Position numbers and translations under genes: made by a program
Part shown: positions 1 to 12,913 of the stretch, piece after piece
Position numbering within the stretch: position 1 is the stretch's first letter
Layout of the letters: every line of letters begins with the position of its first letter
NCBI GenBank assembly: GCA_000283635.1
Contig: HE613569.1
Coordinates: forward strand, 211,501-275,500
DNA length: 64,000 bases
Direction of reading: 5' to 3'
Source: Streptococcus macedonicus ACA-DC 198
GTDB taxonomy: Bacteria; Bacillota; Bacilli; Lactobacillales; Streptococcaceae
The notes under the pieces: generated by a model
Seen by the model: the letters and a program-made list of their open reading frames with translations, nothing else
Told to the model about the DNA's origin: nothing
Databases searched by the model: none

Positions 1-235
1 TTGGACAGTAGTTTTGGTAGAAGTGATGACAAATTTGTGATAATTGCTGTACATTCCATTGTAAATGATGAGATTTAGCAGTATACTGCAAGTGGCTCAT
101 TTGGACTAACCTCCTATATGTTTCATAACTTACGCTATTTTGAAATGAACTAGCACCACGAGTAAAAGGTATCCTAGTAGCCTTTATCACTGTTAATGTT
201 TATAAATTCTGTGTGCTTCATGACATCACCATCAA

Positions 236-1072
236 GATGCCAAAAGAAGTACCTGGTACTATTTCTCAAACATTAAAAAAGTTGTTGTGGTTGAAACAGC
301 TTATGCCAATACTCTTGGCAATCTTGACCAAAAGACAAATGCTGTCACAGCAACAGAAGAAGCAGCAGCTGGTTACAAAGCTAGCCAAGATGGTTAGTAC
401 GAATTTTTGACAGATTTAGTTGATAAGATTAAGGATGTCAAAAATAACAATGGACTTGGTTTCTTCTATTAGGAACCACTCTGGTATAACGGTAACGTCT
501 TATGGGCTACGCAAGTGGGTATGTCATATCTTGGCGTTTCAGATATGACAGGTAACGAATGGGAAAATCAAGCTGTCTTCGATTTCCAAGGAAATGCTTT
601 ACGTGGCATCAAAGCCTTTAATTACTCTAATCTAACAAATCTCCTTCAAAACAATAGCTTTGAATGGGATGGTTATACCGAAAGTTCATCATCTTGGAAT
701 ATTTGGAAAAATGGCCAAATTTCTGGGATTAAGACCGAAGTTTATGATAATACGCGTTATAAACTCAGCTTCTGGTCAGACAAAGCATATGAAAGTTCTA
801 TCTATCAAACAGTAGGAAATCTCAGCTCAGGTACTTACAAATTAAGCATCGATGCTATGGGTGGTACAAGTCTTGAAAATGCAGAACTTTATATCAAAAA
901 CTACGGTGGCAACGAACAAAAAATCTCTCTCAAAGATTCAAATACTTGGAAAACCTATACCATTGACAACATTCAAATCACAAACGGACAGTGTGAAGTT
1001 GGCGCTTACGTCACATCATCTGCCAACAAATGGTTAAACATTGATAACGTCCGACTTGTTAAAGTTGATTAA
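236..1072 (+). pseudogene. Broken GH53 endo-beta-1,4-galactanase with C-terminal carbohydrate-binding domain
   Basis: One frame can be read from about 236 to the stop at 1072, interrupted by TAG at 395-397 and TAG at 470-472. The first part holds the GH53 signature VVVVETAY, whose Glu is the family's catalytic nucleophile. It is followed by a FFY-stop-EPLWY stretch in which the stop replaces the usual Trp (TGG to TAG) and by GNALRGIKAFN, the normal end of the GH53 barrel. From about position 640 a beta-rich segment resembles a carbohydrate-binding module. The family cleaves galactan outside the cell to galacto-oligosaccharides. The N-terminal half is missing or unrecognisable; positions 1-235 show no gene I can name. 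A GTG at 515 could start a 185-aa remnant, but it lacks the active site. Confidence 0.8.
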
Positions 1073-1078
1073 GAAAAA

Positions 1079-1122
1079 CTCCCCCAAGAACTTAGTTCTA
1101 GGGGGGATTTCTGTTTTATTTT
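1079..1122. terminator. Bidirectional terminator between GH53 remnant and msmR
   Basis: CCCCCAAGAAC and GTTCTAGGGGGG form a strong stem with a three-base loop. It is followed by a T-rich run on the plus strand and by a GTTTTTC tract when read on the minus strand. It serves both converging genes. Confidence 0.85.
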
Positions 1123-1949
1123 TTCAGCGCTCTTCGGTAATGGCTTGGGCTTTGTCCGAAATGTTTTTTGAAAGCCTTGCTGAAGGCGAGAGCGTCTGGA
1201 AAGCCTACAGCGTTTGCGATTTCTGATATGTGAAAAGTCGTGCTGGTAAGCAAATCAGCACTTTTTTCCATGCGGATTTGGATGAGATAATCCTTGAGAG
1301 AATAATCTGTTTCTTCTTTGAAAATCTTGTACAAGTAGGAGCGATTTAGATTGAGCTTTTTTGCAATCTCACTGATTTTTAATGGATTTCCATATTGTGT
1401 GTGAATGATTTTTTTAGCTTGCTTGATGTAATTTTGAATCAAAATACTGCTATCAGACATTGCTTTGCTTGGAAATTCTTCTATTAGAAACGCTAGCAAT
1501 TTGTAAAGTTCAGCAATCAGCTGAAGCTCTGTAATGTCATCAAGTTTTTGGTCACGGAATTGTGTTAATTTGACTAGCTGATCGAGGATTTTAGAGTTGA
1601 GCGTTGAATGACAAAAATAGTGTTCAAGAAGTTGTGTTTTATTTAAGATGCTTTCAGCTTTTGAGCCACTAAATCCAACCCAAAGATAAGTCCAAGGGTG
1701 CTTGCTATCTGCTTGGTAGAAGGTCACTTTTCCTTTTGGCAAAATAAACATATCACCTGTTTTAAGTTCGGTCATTGTGCCATCAATTTTGAAAGTTCCC
1801 TTGCCATCAACAATGAAATGAAGGACGTAGTTATCCCTAACAGTAGGTCCAAAAGAGTAGTTTTTATCACAAATCTCAGCACCATAATGGTCGACGTTCA
1901 GGTCAAAATTATTCGTGCCAAATTCGTTGTAGGTATTTAGAATATTCAA
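1116..1949 (-). CDS. msmR: AraC-family activator of the raffinose/multiple sugar operon (MsmR-like)
   Basis: The 277-aa protein has an N-terminal cupin-like sugar-binding region (about residues 20-150) and a C-terminal pair of AraC helix-turn-helix motifs (about 175-275: IKISEIAKKLNLNRSYLYKIFKE-type first helix pair, then ISEIANAVGFPDALAFSKAFKKHFG-type second pair with the family ending SPSHYR). It is transcribed away from aga and the msm transport genes, exactly as msmR lies in Streptococcus mutans, so it very probably activates that operon when raffinose, melibiose or a related sugar is present. Length is normal for the family. The inducer is inferred from context. Confidence 0.88.
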   Translation of the reverse strand: MNILNTYNEFGTNNFDLNVDHYGAEICDKNYSFGPTVRDNYVLHFIVDGKGTFKIDGTMTELKTGDMFILPKGKVTFYQADSKHPWTYLWVGFSGSKAESILNKTQLLEHYFCHSTLNSKILDQLVKLTQFRDQKLDDITELQLIAELYKLLAFLIEEFPSKAMSDSSILIQNYIKQAKKIIHTQYGNPLKISEIAKKLNLNRSYLYKIFKEETDYSLKDYLIQIRMEKSADLLTSTTFHISEIANAVGFPDALAFSKAFKKHFGQSPSHYRRALKK

Positions 1950-2023
1950 AGTATCAACTCCTTTATAAACAACATTTTACCATATTTGCCCAACATGATA
2001 CCATTCAAGAGGTAAATAAATGA

Positions 2024-2043
2024 TGGTAAAATTTTAGTAAACA
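2024..2043 (+). promoter_or_regulatory. Candidate operator upstream of aga, shared with galK
   Basis: The 18-bp sequence GTAAAATTTTAGTAAACA (2026-2043) differs by only two transitions from the sequence at 11633-11650 upstream of galK. It contains a possible -10 (TAAAAT, 2027-2032) and lies just before the GGGAGG ribosome site of aga. No good -35 is seen, as expected for an activator-dependent promoter. I infer a common regulator, perhaps GalR; this is not proven. Confidence 0.5.
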
Positions 2044-2058
2044 AAGGGAGGAATTATC

Positions 2059-4221
2059 ATGGGAATTCGCATCGAAGGGAATCTTTTTTACATTCAAAGT
2101 AAAGAGATGTCAATGATTATCGAAAATAAAGAAGGGGATTTGCTTCTTCGTCATATTGGAGGCAAAATCGCCAAATATCACGGCTCAAACGCTATTTTGG
2201 AGAAGGACCACGCTTTTTCAGGAAATCCAACTCCAGATAACCGCACCTTTAGTTATGATACACAACGCCAAGTTTTTGGCGTTCATGGATTCGGAGATTT
2301 CCGACAACCATCTCTAAAAATAGCACACGCTAATAACGAATTGACACAATTTAAGTTAACATCTAGTGAGATTTTAAATGGTGCAAACGAAGCAACAGGA
2401 TTACCTAATCCACATTCAACAGAAGATGCCGAAACTTTAGTTTTGACACTTGAAGACAAAGTCGCTGCGCTAGAATTAAAACTTTACTACACTGCTTATG
2501 CTGATTGCAGCACTATTTCAACTCATGCTGAGGTTCGAAATTTATCAGATAAAGCAGTTGTTATCAATCGTGTTTTGTCAACCATGCTTGATGTGCCAGC
2601 TTCTGCTTATGATGTGGTGACATTGCAAGGTGCTTATGCACGTGAAAAAACGGTTCGTCGTCAAAAAGTTGAACAAGGTATTTTCACAGTTGCTTCAAAT
2701 CGTGGTGCTTCAGGTCATTCCCATACACCTGCCATGATTTTATGTGAGCATACAGCAACAGAAGATGCTGGTCAGGCTTTAGCTCTTCAACTGCTTTACA
2801 GCGGTAATTTCCAAGCTTTTGTCCAAAAAAATCAATTGAACGAAGTTCGTTTAGGTATCGGAATCAACGATGATAATTTTGCTTGGCAACTATCAGCTGG
2901 CGATAGCTTTGAAACACCAGTGGCTTTGATAACCTTTTCAAATCATGGTCTTGGAAAACTTACTCAAGAAAGTCAATTGTTCATTCAAGATCACATCATG
3001 CCAAAACAATTTGCACATGCTGAACGTCCAATTCTCATTAACAACTGGGAAGCAACTTATTTTGATTTCAAAAAAGAAAAATTGCTTGATTTAGCTGACG
3101 AAGCAAGTAAACTTGGTATCGAGCTTTTTGTTCTTGATGACGGTTGGTTTGGTAATCGATTTGATGATAATCGTGCGCTTGGTGACTGGGTTGTCAACGA
3201 AGAAAAACTCGGTGGGCCTTTGAATGACTTGATTGCTGAAGTGCATGCCAAAGGTTTGAAATTTGGTTTGTGGTTTGAACCAGAAATGATTTCTGTTGAT
3301 AGTGATCTTTATCGTGCGCATCCAGATTGGGCTATTCAAGCTGAAGGTCGTGGTCATACTTATTCTCGTAATCAATTGGTGCTCAACCTTGCAAATCCTG
3401 ATGTCGTAGCCTACATCAAGGCAGCTATTGATAAGATTTTGACAGAAAATGCTATTGATTATGTTAAATGGGATTATAACCGTAACATCACAAATATCGG
3501 AAATGGTGATACTTACCTTGCGACCCAAATGCAATCTCATGCTTACATGCTAGGCTTGTATGATTTGGTGTCTTATTTGACAGAAAAACATAGTAACATT
3601 CTCTTTGAATCTTGCTCAGGTGGCGGTGGGCGAAATGACCTTGGTATGATGCGCTATTTTCCACAAGTTTGGGCTAGTGACAATACTGATGCTATTTCAC
3701 GTTTACCAATTCAATACGGCTCAAGTTACCTTCACCCAACCATTTCAATGGGCTCTCACGTATCAGCAAGTCCTAATCACCAAATGGGTCGCACAACACC
3801 GATTGAAACTCGTGGTAATGTTGCCATGATGGGAAATCTTGGCTATGAACTTGATTTGACAAGCTTGCCAGAAAGTGACAAAGAAGTAATTGCTGCTCAA
3901 GTCGCTCATTACAAAGAGATTCGTCCAGTGATTCAATTTGGTAAGCAATATCGCTTGATTAATCCAGAAGAAGGGTCAAATGAAGCAGCGGTTCAATTTG
4001 TTTATGAAGATAAGGTAGTTGTCACTTATGTTCGCACACTTTCAACCATTGAAATCATTGAAACAACACTTAAGCTGAAAGGTTTGGAAGAAGAAGCTCT
4101 TTACTGCTTGCAAGGAACAGACCAAGTTTACTCAGGAGCAGAGCTCATGTACGCGGGCCTCATAGCGATTCTCCCACAAGGTGATTACCTCAGCAAACAA
4201 TACTATTTCGTGAAACAATAA
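2059..4221 (+). CDS. aga: Alpha-galactosidase, GH36
   Basis: This 720-aa cytoplasmic enzyme (no signal peptide) removes terminal alpha-1,6-galactose from raffinose, melibiose and stachyose, giving galactose plus sucrose or glucose. It shows the GH36 nucleophile in YVKWDYN (Asp472) and the acid/base Asp541 in WASDNTD, with the SCSGGGGR loop between them and the FVLDDGWFG strand earlier. Length matches streptococcal Aga. A strong GGGAGG lies 8 bases before the ATG. It is the first gene of the msm operon; msmE follows after 11 bases. Galactose goes to the gal operon encoded 7 kb downstream, sucrose to GtfA. Confidence 0.96.
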   Translation: MGIRIEGNLFYIQSKEMSMIIENKEGDLLLRHIGGKIAKYHGSNAILEKDHAFSGNPTPDNRTFSYDTQRQVFGVHGFGDFRQPSLKIAHANNELTQFKLTSSEILNGANEATGLPNPHSTEDAETLVLTLEDKVAALELKLYYTAYADCSTISTHAEVRNLSDKAVVINRVLSTMLDVPASAYDVVTLQGAYAREKTVRRQKVEQGIFTVASNRGASGHSHTPAMILCEHTATEDAGQALALQLLYSGNFQAFVQKNQLNEVRLGIGINDDNFAWQLSAGDSFETPVALITFSNHGLGKLTQESQLFIQDHIMPKQFAHAERPILINNWEATYFDFKKEKLLDLADEASKLGIELFVLDDGWFGNRFDDNRALGDWVVNEEKLGGPLNDLIAEVHAKGLKFGLWFEPEMISVDSDLYRAHPDWAIQAEGRGHTYSRNQLVLNLANPDVVAYIKAAIDKILTENAIDYVKWDYNRNITNIGNGDTYLATQMQSHAYMLGLYDLVSYLTEKHSNILFESCSGGGGRNDLGMMRYFPQVWASDNTDAISRLPIQYGSSYLHPTISMGSHVSASPNHQMGRTTPIETRGNVAMMGNLGYELDLTSLPESDKEVIAAQVAHYKEIRPVIQFGKQYRLINPEEGSNEAAVQFVYEDKVVVTYVRTLSTIEIIETTLKLKGLEEEALYCLQGTDQVYSGAELMYAGLIAILPQGDYLSKQYYFVKQ

Positions 4222-4232
4222 GGAGGTTTTCC

Positions 4233-5504
4233 ATGAAATGGCCTAAACGATTAATAGTGACTGGAGTGGCAATGTTGACAGCGGCAGCTGCTTTGACATT
4301 GACAGCTTGTTCAAAAAACAGTGATTCCTCTAATGATGGCAAGGTAACTATCGAATATTTCAACCAAAAAACAGAAATGGTTGATACGCTAAAAGAAATC
4401 ATTAAGGATTTTGAAAAAGAAAATCCAAAAATCCATGTCAAAATGACCAGTGTGCCAAGTGCTGGTACTGTTCTAAAAACACGTATGCTTGCAGGTGATG
4501 CTCCGGATGTCATTAACATTTACCCTCAGAACGTTGATTTTAAAGAGTGGGCAAAAGCAGGTTACTTTGAGAATATGACTGGAAAATCATATCTTAAAAA
4601 CATCAAAAATCATTACGAAAAAAATTATGCTGTCAACGGCAAAATTTATAGCGTCCCGCTATCAGCCAACGTTTCAGGGATTTATTTTAACAAGACAAAA
4701 TTTGAAGAATTAGGCCTCAAAGTTCCAGAAACTTGGGATGAATTTGAAACACTTGTTAAACAGATTAAAGCTGACGGCGAAACCCCGTTTGCGCTTGCTG
4801 GTAGTGAAGGTTGGACTTTAAATGGCTATCACCAACTAGCTTACATTAGTGTAACTGGTAGCGGCGATAAGGCAAATGATTACCTTCGTTTTTCTCCGGT
4901 GAATTCTATTTCAACAGATGACAAAGAAGTAAAAAATGTCTTGAAACGTCTTGATTTATTGGCTGAAAAAGGAAATCAACAAACTAACTGGGAAGGGGCT
5001 TCTTATAATGATTCTGTTGTAGCCTTTGCGACTGAAAAAGCTTTAATGTTACCTGGCGGTTCATGGGTATTAGCAGCCATTAAGCAACAAGACCCTAAAT
5101 TTGACATCTCAACCTTTGCCTTTCCTGGGAATGAAGTTGGTCAAGAAGTGACTGTTGGTGCAGGTGATTTGGCTTTGTCTATCTCATCAGCAAGCAAACA
5201 CAAAAAAGAGTGCGAAAAATTCATTTCTTATATGGCTTCAGCTAAAGCAATGCAAAAATATTATGACGTCGATGGCTCACCAGTATCTGTAAATGGTGTG
5301 GTTGAAGATGAGAACTCTCCCCTTGCTCCGCTTTATCGATTAGCTTTTACAGATAAGCACTATGTTTGGCTTGGTGAAAATTGGACAAGCGAAGAAGACT
5401 TCTTTAGTTTGACAGCCAATTATTTGATGAGCGAAGATGCTAAGCAATATACAGATGAATTAAATGCCTTTTTCAATCCGATGAAAGCCGATGTGACGAA
5501 GTAG
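4233..5504 (+). CDS. msmE: Sugar-binding lipoprotein of the raffinose ABC transporter
   Basis: The 423-aa protein starts with a positively charged signal peptide ending in the lipobox LTAC, so Cys26 would be lipidated and anchor it to the outer face of the membrane. The rest is a typical extracellular solute-binding protein family 1 fold (KVTIEYFNQ..., PDVINIYPQN, YSVPLSANVSGIYFNK, MLPGGSW). It captures raffinose, melibiose and isomalto-oligosaccharides in S. mutans and hands them to MsmF/MsmG. An AGGAGG ribosome site and 11-base spacing to aga support translation as part of the operon. Confidence 0.94.
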   Translation: MKWPKRLIVTGVAMLTAAAALTLTACSKNSDSSNDGKVTIEYFNQKTEMVDTLKEIIKDFEKENPKIHVKMTSVPSAGTVLKTRMLAGDAPDVINIYPQNVDFKEWAKAGYFENMTGKSYLKNIKNHYEKNYAVNGKIYSVPLSANVSGIYFNKTKFEELGLKVPETWDEFETLVKQIKADGETPFALAGSEGWTLNGYHQLAYISVTGSGDKANDYLRFSPVNSISTDDKEVKNVLKRLDLLAEKGNQQTNWEGASYNDSVVAFATEKALMLPGGSWVLAAIKQQDPKFDISTFAFPGNEVGQEVTVGAGDLALSISSASKHKKECEKFISYMASAKAMQKYYDVDGSPVSVNGVVEDENSPLAPLYRLAFTDKHYVWLGENWTSEEDFFSLTANYLMSEDAKQYTDELNAFFNPMKADVTK

Positions 5505-5516
5505 GAGGAAACTAGA

Positions 5517-6383
5517 ATGCGAAAATTTTTAAATAAATATTGGGGCTGGGTGTTCTTGATTGTTCCCTTGATTTTACAAGCAATTTTCTTCTATTTCCCA
5601 ATGATTCAAGGTGCTTTCTACAGTTTTACAAACTGGACTGGATTGACTTACAATTTTGATTTTGTTGGTGTCAACAATTATAAAATCTTGCTAACGGATA
5701 CCAAATTCTTTAAAGCTCTTGGCTTTACTTTGATTTTGACCATTGTGTTAATTGTCGGTGAAATTGTGATTGGTATCTGGGTGGCGCGTGCTTTGAATAC
5801 TAAAATCAAAGGTCAAACGTTCTTTAGAGCTTGGTTCTTTTTCCCAGCTGTTTTGTCAGGGTTGACAGTGTCTTTGATTTTTAAACAAGTTTTTAACTAT
5901 GGTTTGCCTGCTATCGGCGAAGCTTTGAATATTGAATGTTTAAAAACAAGTCTTTTAGGAACAACTGGCGGTGCTGTTTTTGCAGCAATCTTTGTTATGT
6001 TGTGGCAAGGTGTTGCCATGCCGATTATTCTCTTCCTATCTGGTCTTCAAACCATTCCGAGTGAGATTACAGAAGCGGCAGCAATCGATGGCGCAAACAG
6101 CAAACAAACGTTCTGGAACATTGAATTACCATATCTGTTACCAAGTATTTCTATGGTCTTTATCATGGCACTAAAAGGTGGCTTAACAGCTTTTGACCAA
6201 ATCTTTGCTTTGACTGGTGGTGGACCAAGTAATTCAACAACATCAATCGGACTTTTGGTTTACAATTATGCCTTTTCAAGTAACCAATACGGTTATGCTA
6301 ACGCAATTGCCTTGATTCTTTTTGCCATCATTGTTCTTGTTTCAGTGTTGCAACTTAAATTATCAAGTCGTTTTGAAGTATAG
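5517..6383 (+). CDS. msmF: ABC sugar transporter permease 1
   Basis: A 288-aa inner-membrane permease with about six transmembrane helices. The cytoplasmic EAA loop that docks the ATPase reads EAAAIDGANSKQTFWNIELP, followed by the usual LPYLLPSI and GGPSNST segments. It pairs with MsmG to form the channel for sugars delivered by MsmE. It starts 12 bases after msmE behind an AGGAGG site. No ATPase gene (msmK) is found in the operon, so the pair must use an ATPase encoded elsewhere, which is common in streptococci. Confidence 0.94.
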   Translation: MRKFLNKYWGWVFLIVPLILQAIFFYFPMIQGAFYSFTNWTGLTYNFDFVGVNNYKILLTDTKFFKALGFTLILTIVLIVGEIVIGIWVARALNTKIKGQTFFRAWFFFPAVLSGLTVSLIFKQVFNYGLPAIGEALNIECLKTSLLGTTGGAVFAAIFVMLWQGVAMPIILFLSGLQTIPSEITEAAAIDGANSKQTFWNIELPYLLPSISMVFIMALKGGLTAFDQIFALTGGGPSNSTTSIGLLVYNYAFSSNQYGYANAIALILFAIIVLVSVLQLKLSSRFEV

Positions 6384-6392
6384 GAGTGAGAG

Positions 6393-7226
6393 ATGAAAAA
6401 AGAAGAACGTTATAATACTTTTTGGAAATATGTGCTCTTAATTGCGGGTTCAATTCTGATTTTGATTCCTTTATTAGCAACTGTCTTTAGTTCGTTTAAG
6501 ACAACTAAGGATATCATGCAACATTTCTTTGCTTTTCCAAATCCTGTCACTCTAAGCAACTACACACGCTTGCTTGCTGATGGCATCGGACATTATTTCT
6601 TAAATTCAACGATTATCACCGTTGTATCAGTGATTTTGGTGACTTTATTTATTCCTGCGGCTGCTTATTCAATTGCTCGTAATATGAGCAAAAAACGTGC
6701 TTTCAATATCATGTACAGTTTGTTGATTTTGGGAATTTTTGTGCCATTTCAAGTTATCATGATTCCAATCACAGTGATGATGAGTCGACTTGGCTTGACT
6801 AATATTTGGGGTTTGATTATCTTGTACTTAACATATGCTGTACCACAAACCTTATTCTTGTATGTCGGATACATCAAGTTAAGTGTTCCTGACAGTTTGG
6901 ATGAAGCAGCTGAGATTGATGGTGCTGATAAATTCACAACTTATCGCAAAATCGTCTTTCCAATGTTAAAACCAATGCACGCTACAACTTTGATTATCAA
7001 TGCACTTTGGTTTTGGAATGACTTCATGCTTCCACTCTTGATGCTGAATAAATCATCAGACTCTTGGTCATTGCCACTTTTTCAATACAACTACACAGGA
7101 CAATACCTCAGCGACTACGGACCAAGCTTTGCATCATACGTCGTTGGTATTATTACTATCACAATCGTTTACCTCATTTTCCAAAAACATATCATTTCAG
7201 GAATGAGCAACGGCGCAGTGAAATAA
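6393..7226 (+). CDS. msmG: ABC sugar transporter permease 2
   Basis: A 277-aa permease of the MalG/MsmG type with six predicted membrane helices; the EAA loop reads EAAEIDGADKFTTYRKIVFP. It starts 9 bases after msmF behind GGAGTGAG. It forms the heterodimeric membrane part of the raffinose transporter with MsmF. The next gene, gtfA, is 112 bases away, farther than other junctions in the operon, and a hairpin lies in that gap. Confidence 0.94.
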   Translation: MKKEERYNTFWKYVLLIAGSILILIPLLATVFSSFKTTKDIMQHFFAFPNPVTLSNYTRLLADGIGHYFLNSTIITVVSVILVTLFIPAAAYSIARNMSKKRAFNIMYSLLILGIFVPFQVIMIPITVMMSRLGLTNIWGLIILYLTYAVPQTLFLYVGYIKLSVPDSLDEAAEIDGADKFTTYRKIVFPMLKPMHATTLIINALWFWNDFMLPLLMLNKSSDSWSLPLFQYNYTGQYLSDYGPSFASYVVGIITITIVYLIFQKHIISGMSNGAVK

Positions 7227-7271
7227 GGAGTCGACGCAGTGTCATTAAGACACAAGGAAGCTCATCTTTTT

Positions 7272-7309
7272 CACCCAGCCCGTAGCCCGAGTTCAACTTT
7301 TGCTGGGTG
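7272..7309 (+). other. Hairpin in the msmG-gtfA gap
   Basis: CACCCAGC (7272-7279) and GCTGGGTG (7302-7309) form an 8-bp GC-rich stem with a 22-base loop. No T-run follows, so a simple terminator is unlikely. It may be an mRNA processing or stability element that separates transporter and gtfA expression. Confidence 0.45.
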
Positions 7310-7338
7310 CTAAAATCCAAAAAGGTAAAGGAGTAACT

Positions 7339-8784
7339 ATGACAATACAAAATAAAACAATGCTTATTACTTACTCAGATAGTCTGGGAAAGAATTTGAA
7401 AGAATTAAATGAAAATCTTGGCAAGTATTTTGGAGAAGCTGTTGGCGGGGTTCATCTTTTGCCATTTTTCCCGTCAACAGGTGACCGTGGTTTTGCGCCA
7501 GTCGATTATGATGAGGTTGATGCTGCATTTGGGGATTGGGATGACGTGAAGGCATTGGGTGAGAAGTATTATCTCATGTTTGATTTCATGATTAACCATA
7601 TTTCTCGTCAATCAAAATATTACAAAGATTATCAAGAAAAGCACGAAGCTAGTGCTTACAAGGATATGTTTCTTAACTGGGATAAATTTTGGCCAGAAAA
7701 TCGTCCGACACAAGCTGATGTGGATTTGATTTACAAGCGTAAAGACCGCGCACCAAAACAAGAAATTCACTTTGCGGACGGTTCAGTTGAGCATCTCTGG
7801 AACACATTTGGTGAAGAGCAGATTGACCTTGATGTGACAAAAGACGTGACCATGGATTTCATTCGAAAGACCATCGCGCATTTAGCTGAAAATGGTTGCG
7901 ACCTTATTCGATTAGATGCTTTTGCTTATGCAGTTAAAAAATTAGATACTAATGATTTCTTTGTAGAACCAGAAATCTGGGAATTGCTTGATAAAGTCCG
8001 TAGCATTGCTGCGGAATCTGGTACAGAGTTACTTCCAGAAATTCACGAGCATTATTCGATTCAGTTTAAAATCGCTGAGCACGATTACTATGTTTATGAT
8101 TTTGCCCTTCCGATGGTGGTTCTTTATAGCCTTTACAGCGGAAATGTTAATCGTTTGGCGAAATGGCTTAAAATGTCTCCAATGAAACAATTTACGACAC
8201 TTGATACGCACGATGGTATTGGAGTTGTTGATGTCAAAGATATCTTGACGGATGAGGAAATTGATTACACGTCAAATGAACTTTATAAAGTAGGTGCCAA
8301 CGTCAACCGAAAATATTCAACAGCCGAGTATAATAATCTTGATATCTACCAAATCAATTCAACTTACTATTCTGCGCTTGGGGATGATGACAAGAAATAT
8401 TTCTTAGCTCGTTTGATTCAAGCTTTCGCGCCAGGCATTCCACAAGTGTATTATGTTGGCTTTTTAGCTGGTAAAAATGATCTTGAATTGTTAGAAAAAA
8501 CAAAAGAAGGGCGCAATATTAATCGTCATTATTATAGCAGTAGCGAAATTGCAGAAGAAGTCAAACGTCCAGTTGTTCAAGCTTTGCTAAAATTATTTAC
8601 TTTCCGTAATCAATCGGCTGCTTTTGACCTGGATGGCAGTATTGAAGTTGATGAACTTGATAGTCACACAATTCTTATTACACGCCGTAATCAAGGCAGT
8701 AGTGTTGTCGCACAAGCAAAGATTAATCTAAAAGATTTGACTTATCATATCACAGAAAACGGTCAAGAAATTACCTTTCTATAA
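7339..8784 (+). CDS. gtfA: Sucrose phosphorylase, GH13_18
   Basis: Converts sucrose plus phosphate to glucose-1-phosphate and fructose in the cytoplasm, acting on the sucrose left after Aga removes galactose from raffinose. I start it at the ATG at 7339 (AAAGGAG five bases upstream), giving 481 aa, the length of S. mutans GtfA; an upstream in-frame ATG at 7300 has no ribosome site. Catalytic residues are Asp193 in RLDAFAYA and Glu234 in LLPEIHEHY. The N-terminal [12 protein letters not shown] and HLLPFFPS stretches are typical of sucrose phosphorylases. A terminator follows directly. Confidence 0.95.
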   Translation: MTIQNKTMLITYSDSLGKNLKELNENLGKYFGEAVGGVHLLPFFPSTGDRGFAPVDYDEVDAAFGDWDDVKALGEKYYLMFDFMINHISRQSKYYKDYQEKHEASAYKDMFLNWDKFWPENRPTQADVDLIYKRKDRAPKQEIHFADGSVEHLWNTFGEEQIDLDVTKDVTMDFIRKTIAHLAENGCDLIRLDAFAYAVKKLDTNDFFVEPEIWELLDKVRSIAAESGTELLPEIHEHYSIQFKIAEHDYYVYDFALPMVVLYSLYSGNVNRLAKWLKMSPMKQFTTLDTHDGIGVVDVKDILTDEEIDYTSNELYKVGANVNRKYSTAEYNNLDIYQINSTYYSALGDDDKKYFLARLIQAFAPGIPQVYYVGFLAGKNDLELLEKTKEGRNINRHYYSSSEIAEEVKRPVVQALLKLFTFRNQSAAFDLDGSIEVDELDSHTILITRRNQGSSVVAQAKINLKDLTYHITENGQEITFL

Positions 8785-8788
8785 AGCT

Positions 8789-8817
8789 AAAAGCAAGGGA
8801 GTATCCTTGCTTTTCTT
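8789..8817 (+). terminator. Terminator after gtfA
   Basis: AAAAGCAAGG (8789-8798) pairs perfectly with CCTTGCTTTT (8805-8814) around a six-base loop and runs into TCTTT. It separates gtfA from dexB, so dexB probably has its own promoter. Confidence 0.85.
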
Positions 8818-8836
8818 TGCATCTAGGTTTGAGTAA

Positions 8837-10516
<1,680 letters not shown>

Positions 10517-10529
10517 AAATATGAAATAA

Positions 10530-10563
10530 AACGAGCTTCAGATTTAAATTTGGAGCTCGTTAT
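10530..10563. terminator. Terminator between dexB and galR
   Basis: AACGAGCTTCA (10530-10540) and TGGAGCTCGTT (10551-10561) form an 11-bp stem with one mismatch. The genes on either side converge, so it can serve both. Confidence 0.65.
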
Positions 10564-10572
10564 TAACATCTT

Positions 10573-11574
<1,002 letters not shown>

Positions 11575-11630
11575 TCATCCCTTCTTTCTTATCCCTATTA
11601 TAGCACAAAAAATAAAATAAAGAAAATTTT

Positions 11631-11695
11631 AAGTAAAACTTTAGTAAATATTATTGACTTAAGATATTTAGGGTTGTAAAATGAAAGCGTAAACA
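11631..11695 (+). promoter_or_regulatory. galK promoter with candidate GalR operator and cre site
   Basis: A near-consensus promoter is seen: TTGACT (11654-11659), 17-bp spacer, TAAAAT (11677-11682). Just upstream, GTAAAACTTTAGTAAATA (11633-11650) matches the motif before aga. A perfect cre match, TGAAAGCGTAAACA (11682-11695), overlaps the -10 end and the expected start point, so CcpA should repress directly. AAAGGAG precedes the galK ATG. Confidence 0.8.
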
Positions 11696-11721
11696 AAAAG
11701 AAATGAAAAAAGGAGACCCTC

Positions 11722-12894
11722 ATGACTATTACAGAACTTAAAGAAGCTTTTGCTAAAGTATTTGGCAATGAAGCAGACGCAACCTTTTTCTCACCAGGAC
11801 GTATCAATTTGATTGGTGAGCATACAGACTACAATGGTGGTCATGTTTTCCCAGCGGCTATCACCCTTGGAACATACGGTGTAGCTCGTAAACGTGATGA
11901 TAAACTTTTACGTTTTTACTCAGCTAACTTTGATGATTTAGGTGTTATTGAAGTGCCACTTGATAATCTTACTTTTGATAAGAAAGATAGCTGGACAAAT
12001 TATCCAAAAGGTGTCATTAAATTCTTGCAAGAAGCTGGGCATATGATTAATACTGGTTTTGACCTTTACGTCAATGGTAATATTCCGAACGGTTCAGGCT
12101 TGTCATCATCAGCTTCGTTAGAGCTCTTGGTCGGAATTGTTGCTGAAGAATTATTTGACCTCAACTTAGACCGTCTTGACTTAGTAAAAATTGGTAAACA
12201 AACGGAAAATGAATTTATCGGCGTTAATTCAGGAATAATGGACCAATTTGCTATTGGTATGGGAGCTGACAAGCAAGCTATTTACCTTGATACCAATACA
12301 TTAGAATACGACCTTGTGCCGCTTGATTTAGGTGACAATGTCATTGTTATCATGAATACTAACAAACGCCGTGAATTGGCTGATTCAAAATACAATGAAC
12401 GTCGTGCCGAATGTGAAAAAGCCGTTGAAGAATTGAATCAAGTGCTTGATATCAAGACACTTGGTGAACTTGATTTGCAAGCTTTTGATGAATACAGTTA
12501 CCTCATTAAAGATGCTAATCGTCTCAAACGTGCTCGTCACGCTGTTTGGGAAAATCAACGCACTCTTCAAGCCAAAGAAGCTTTGATTGCAGGTGAACTT
12601 GAAAAATTTGGTCGTTTGGTCAATGCCTCACATGTGTCACTTGAGCATGATTACGAAGTGACTGGTATTGAGCTTGATACCCTTGCTCATACCGCTTGGC
12701 AACAAGAAGGTGTCCTTGGAGCTCGTATGACAGGAGCGGGCTTTGGTGGCTGCGGTATTGCCATTGTCGCTAAAGATAAAGTTGATGAATTCACCCAAAA
12801 TGTCAGCAAGGTTTATACAGAAATCATTGGCTATGCGCCAGCTTTTTACATTGCTGAAATTGCAGGTGGCTCACGTGTCTTGTCTCGAAAATAA
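11722..12894 (+). CDS. galK: Galactokinase
   Basis: Phosphorylates alpha-D-galactose to galactose-1-phosphate with ATP, the first committed Leloir step. The 390-aa protein shows all GHMP-kinase signatures: [15 protein letters not shown] (about 26-40, the galactose-binding signature), the ATP loop [16 protein letters not shown] (about 115-130) and the C-terminal [13 protein letters not shown]. It is first of three closely spaced genes (galT starts 19 bases later), cotranscribed from the promoter at 11654. Its galactose comes from Aga in the cell or from uptake. Confidence 0.97.
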   Translation: MTITELKEAFAKVFGNEADATFFSPGRINLIGEHTDYNGGHVFPAAITLGTYGVARKRDDKLLRFYSANFDDLGVIEVPLDNLTFDKKDSWTNYPKGVIKFLQEAGHMINTGFDLYVNGNIPNGSGLSSSASLELLVGIVAEELFDLNLDRLDLVKIGKQTENEFIGVNSGIMDQFAIGMGADKQAIYLDTNTLEYDLVPLDLGDNVIVIMNTNKRRELADSKYNERRAECEKAVEELNQVLDIKTLGELDLQAFDEYSYLIKDANRLKRARHAVWENQRTLQAKEALIAGELEKFGRLVNASHVSLEHDYEVTGIELDTLAHTAWQQEGVLGARMTGAGFGGCGIAIVAKDKVDEFTQNVSKVYTEIIGYAPAFYIAEIAGGSRVLSRK

Positions 12895-12913
12895 GTAAGA
12901 TTAGAGAAGAAAA

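Noticed and set aside
213..410. 65-aa frame at the left end
   Set aside because: The recognisable GH53 sequence is in another frame here, so this is a shadow.
3091..3540. 149-aa minus-strand frame inside aga
   Set aside because: Antisense of a well-conserved GH36 core; composition is that of a shadow frame.
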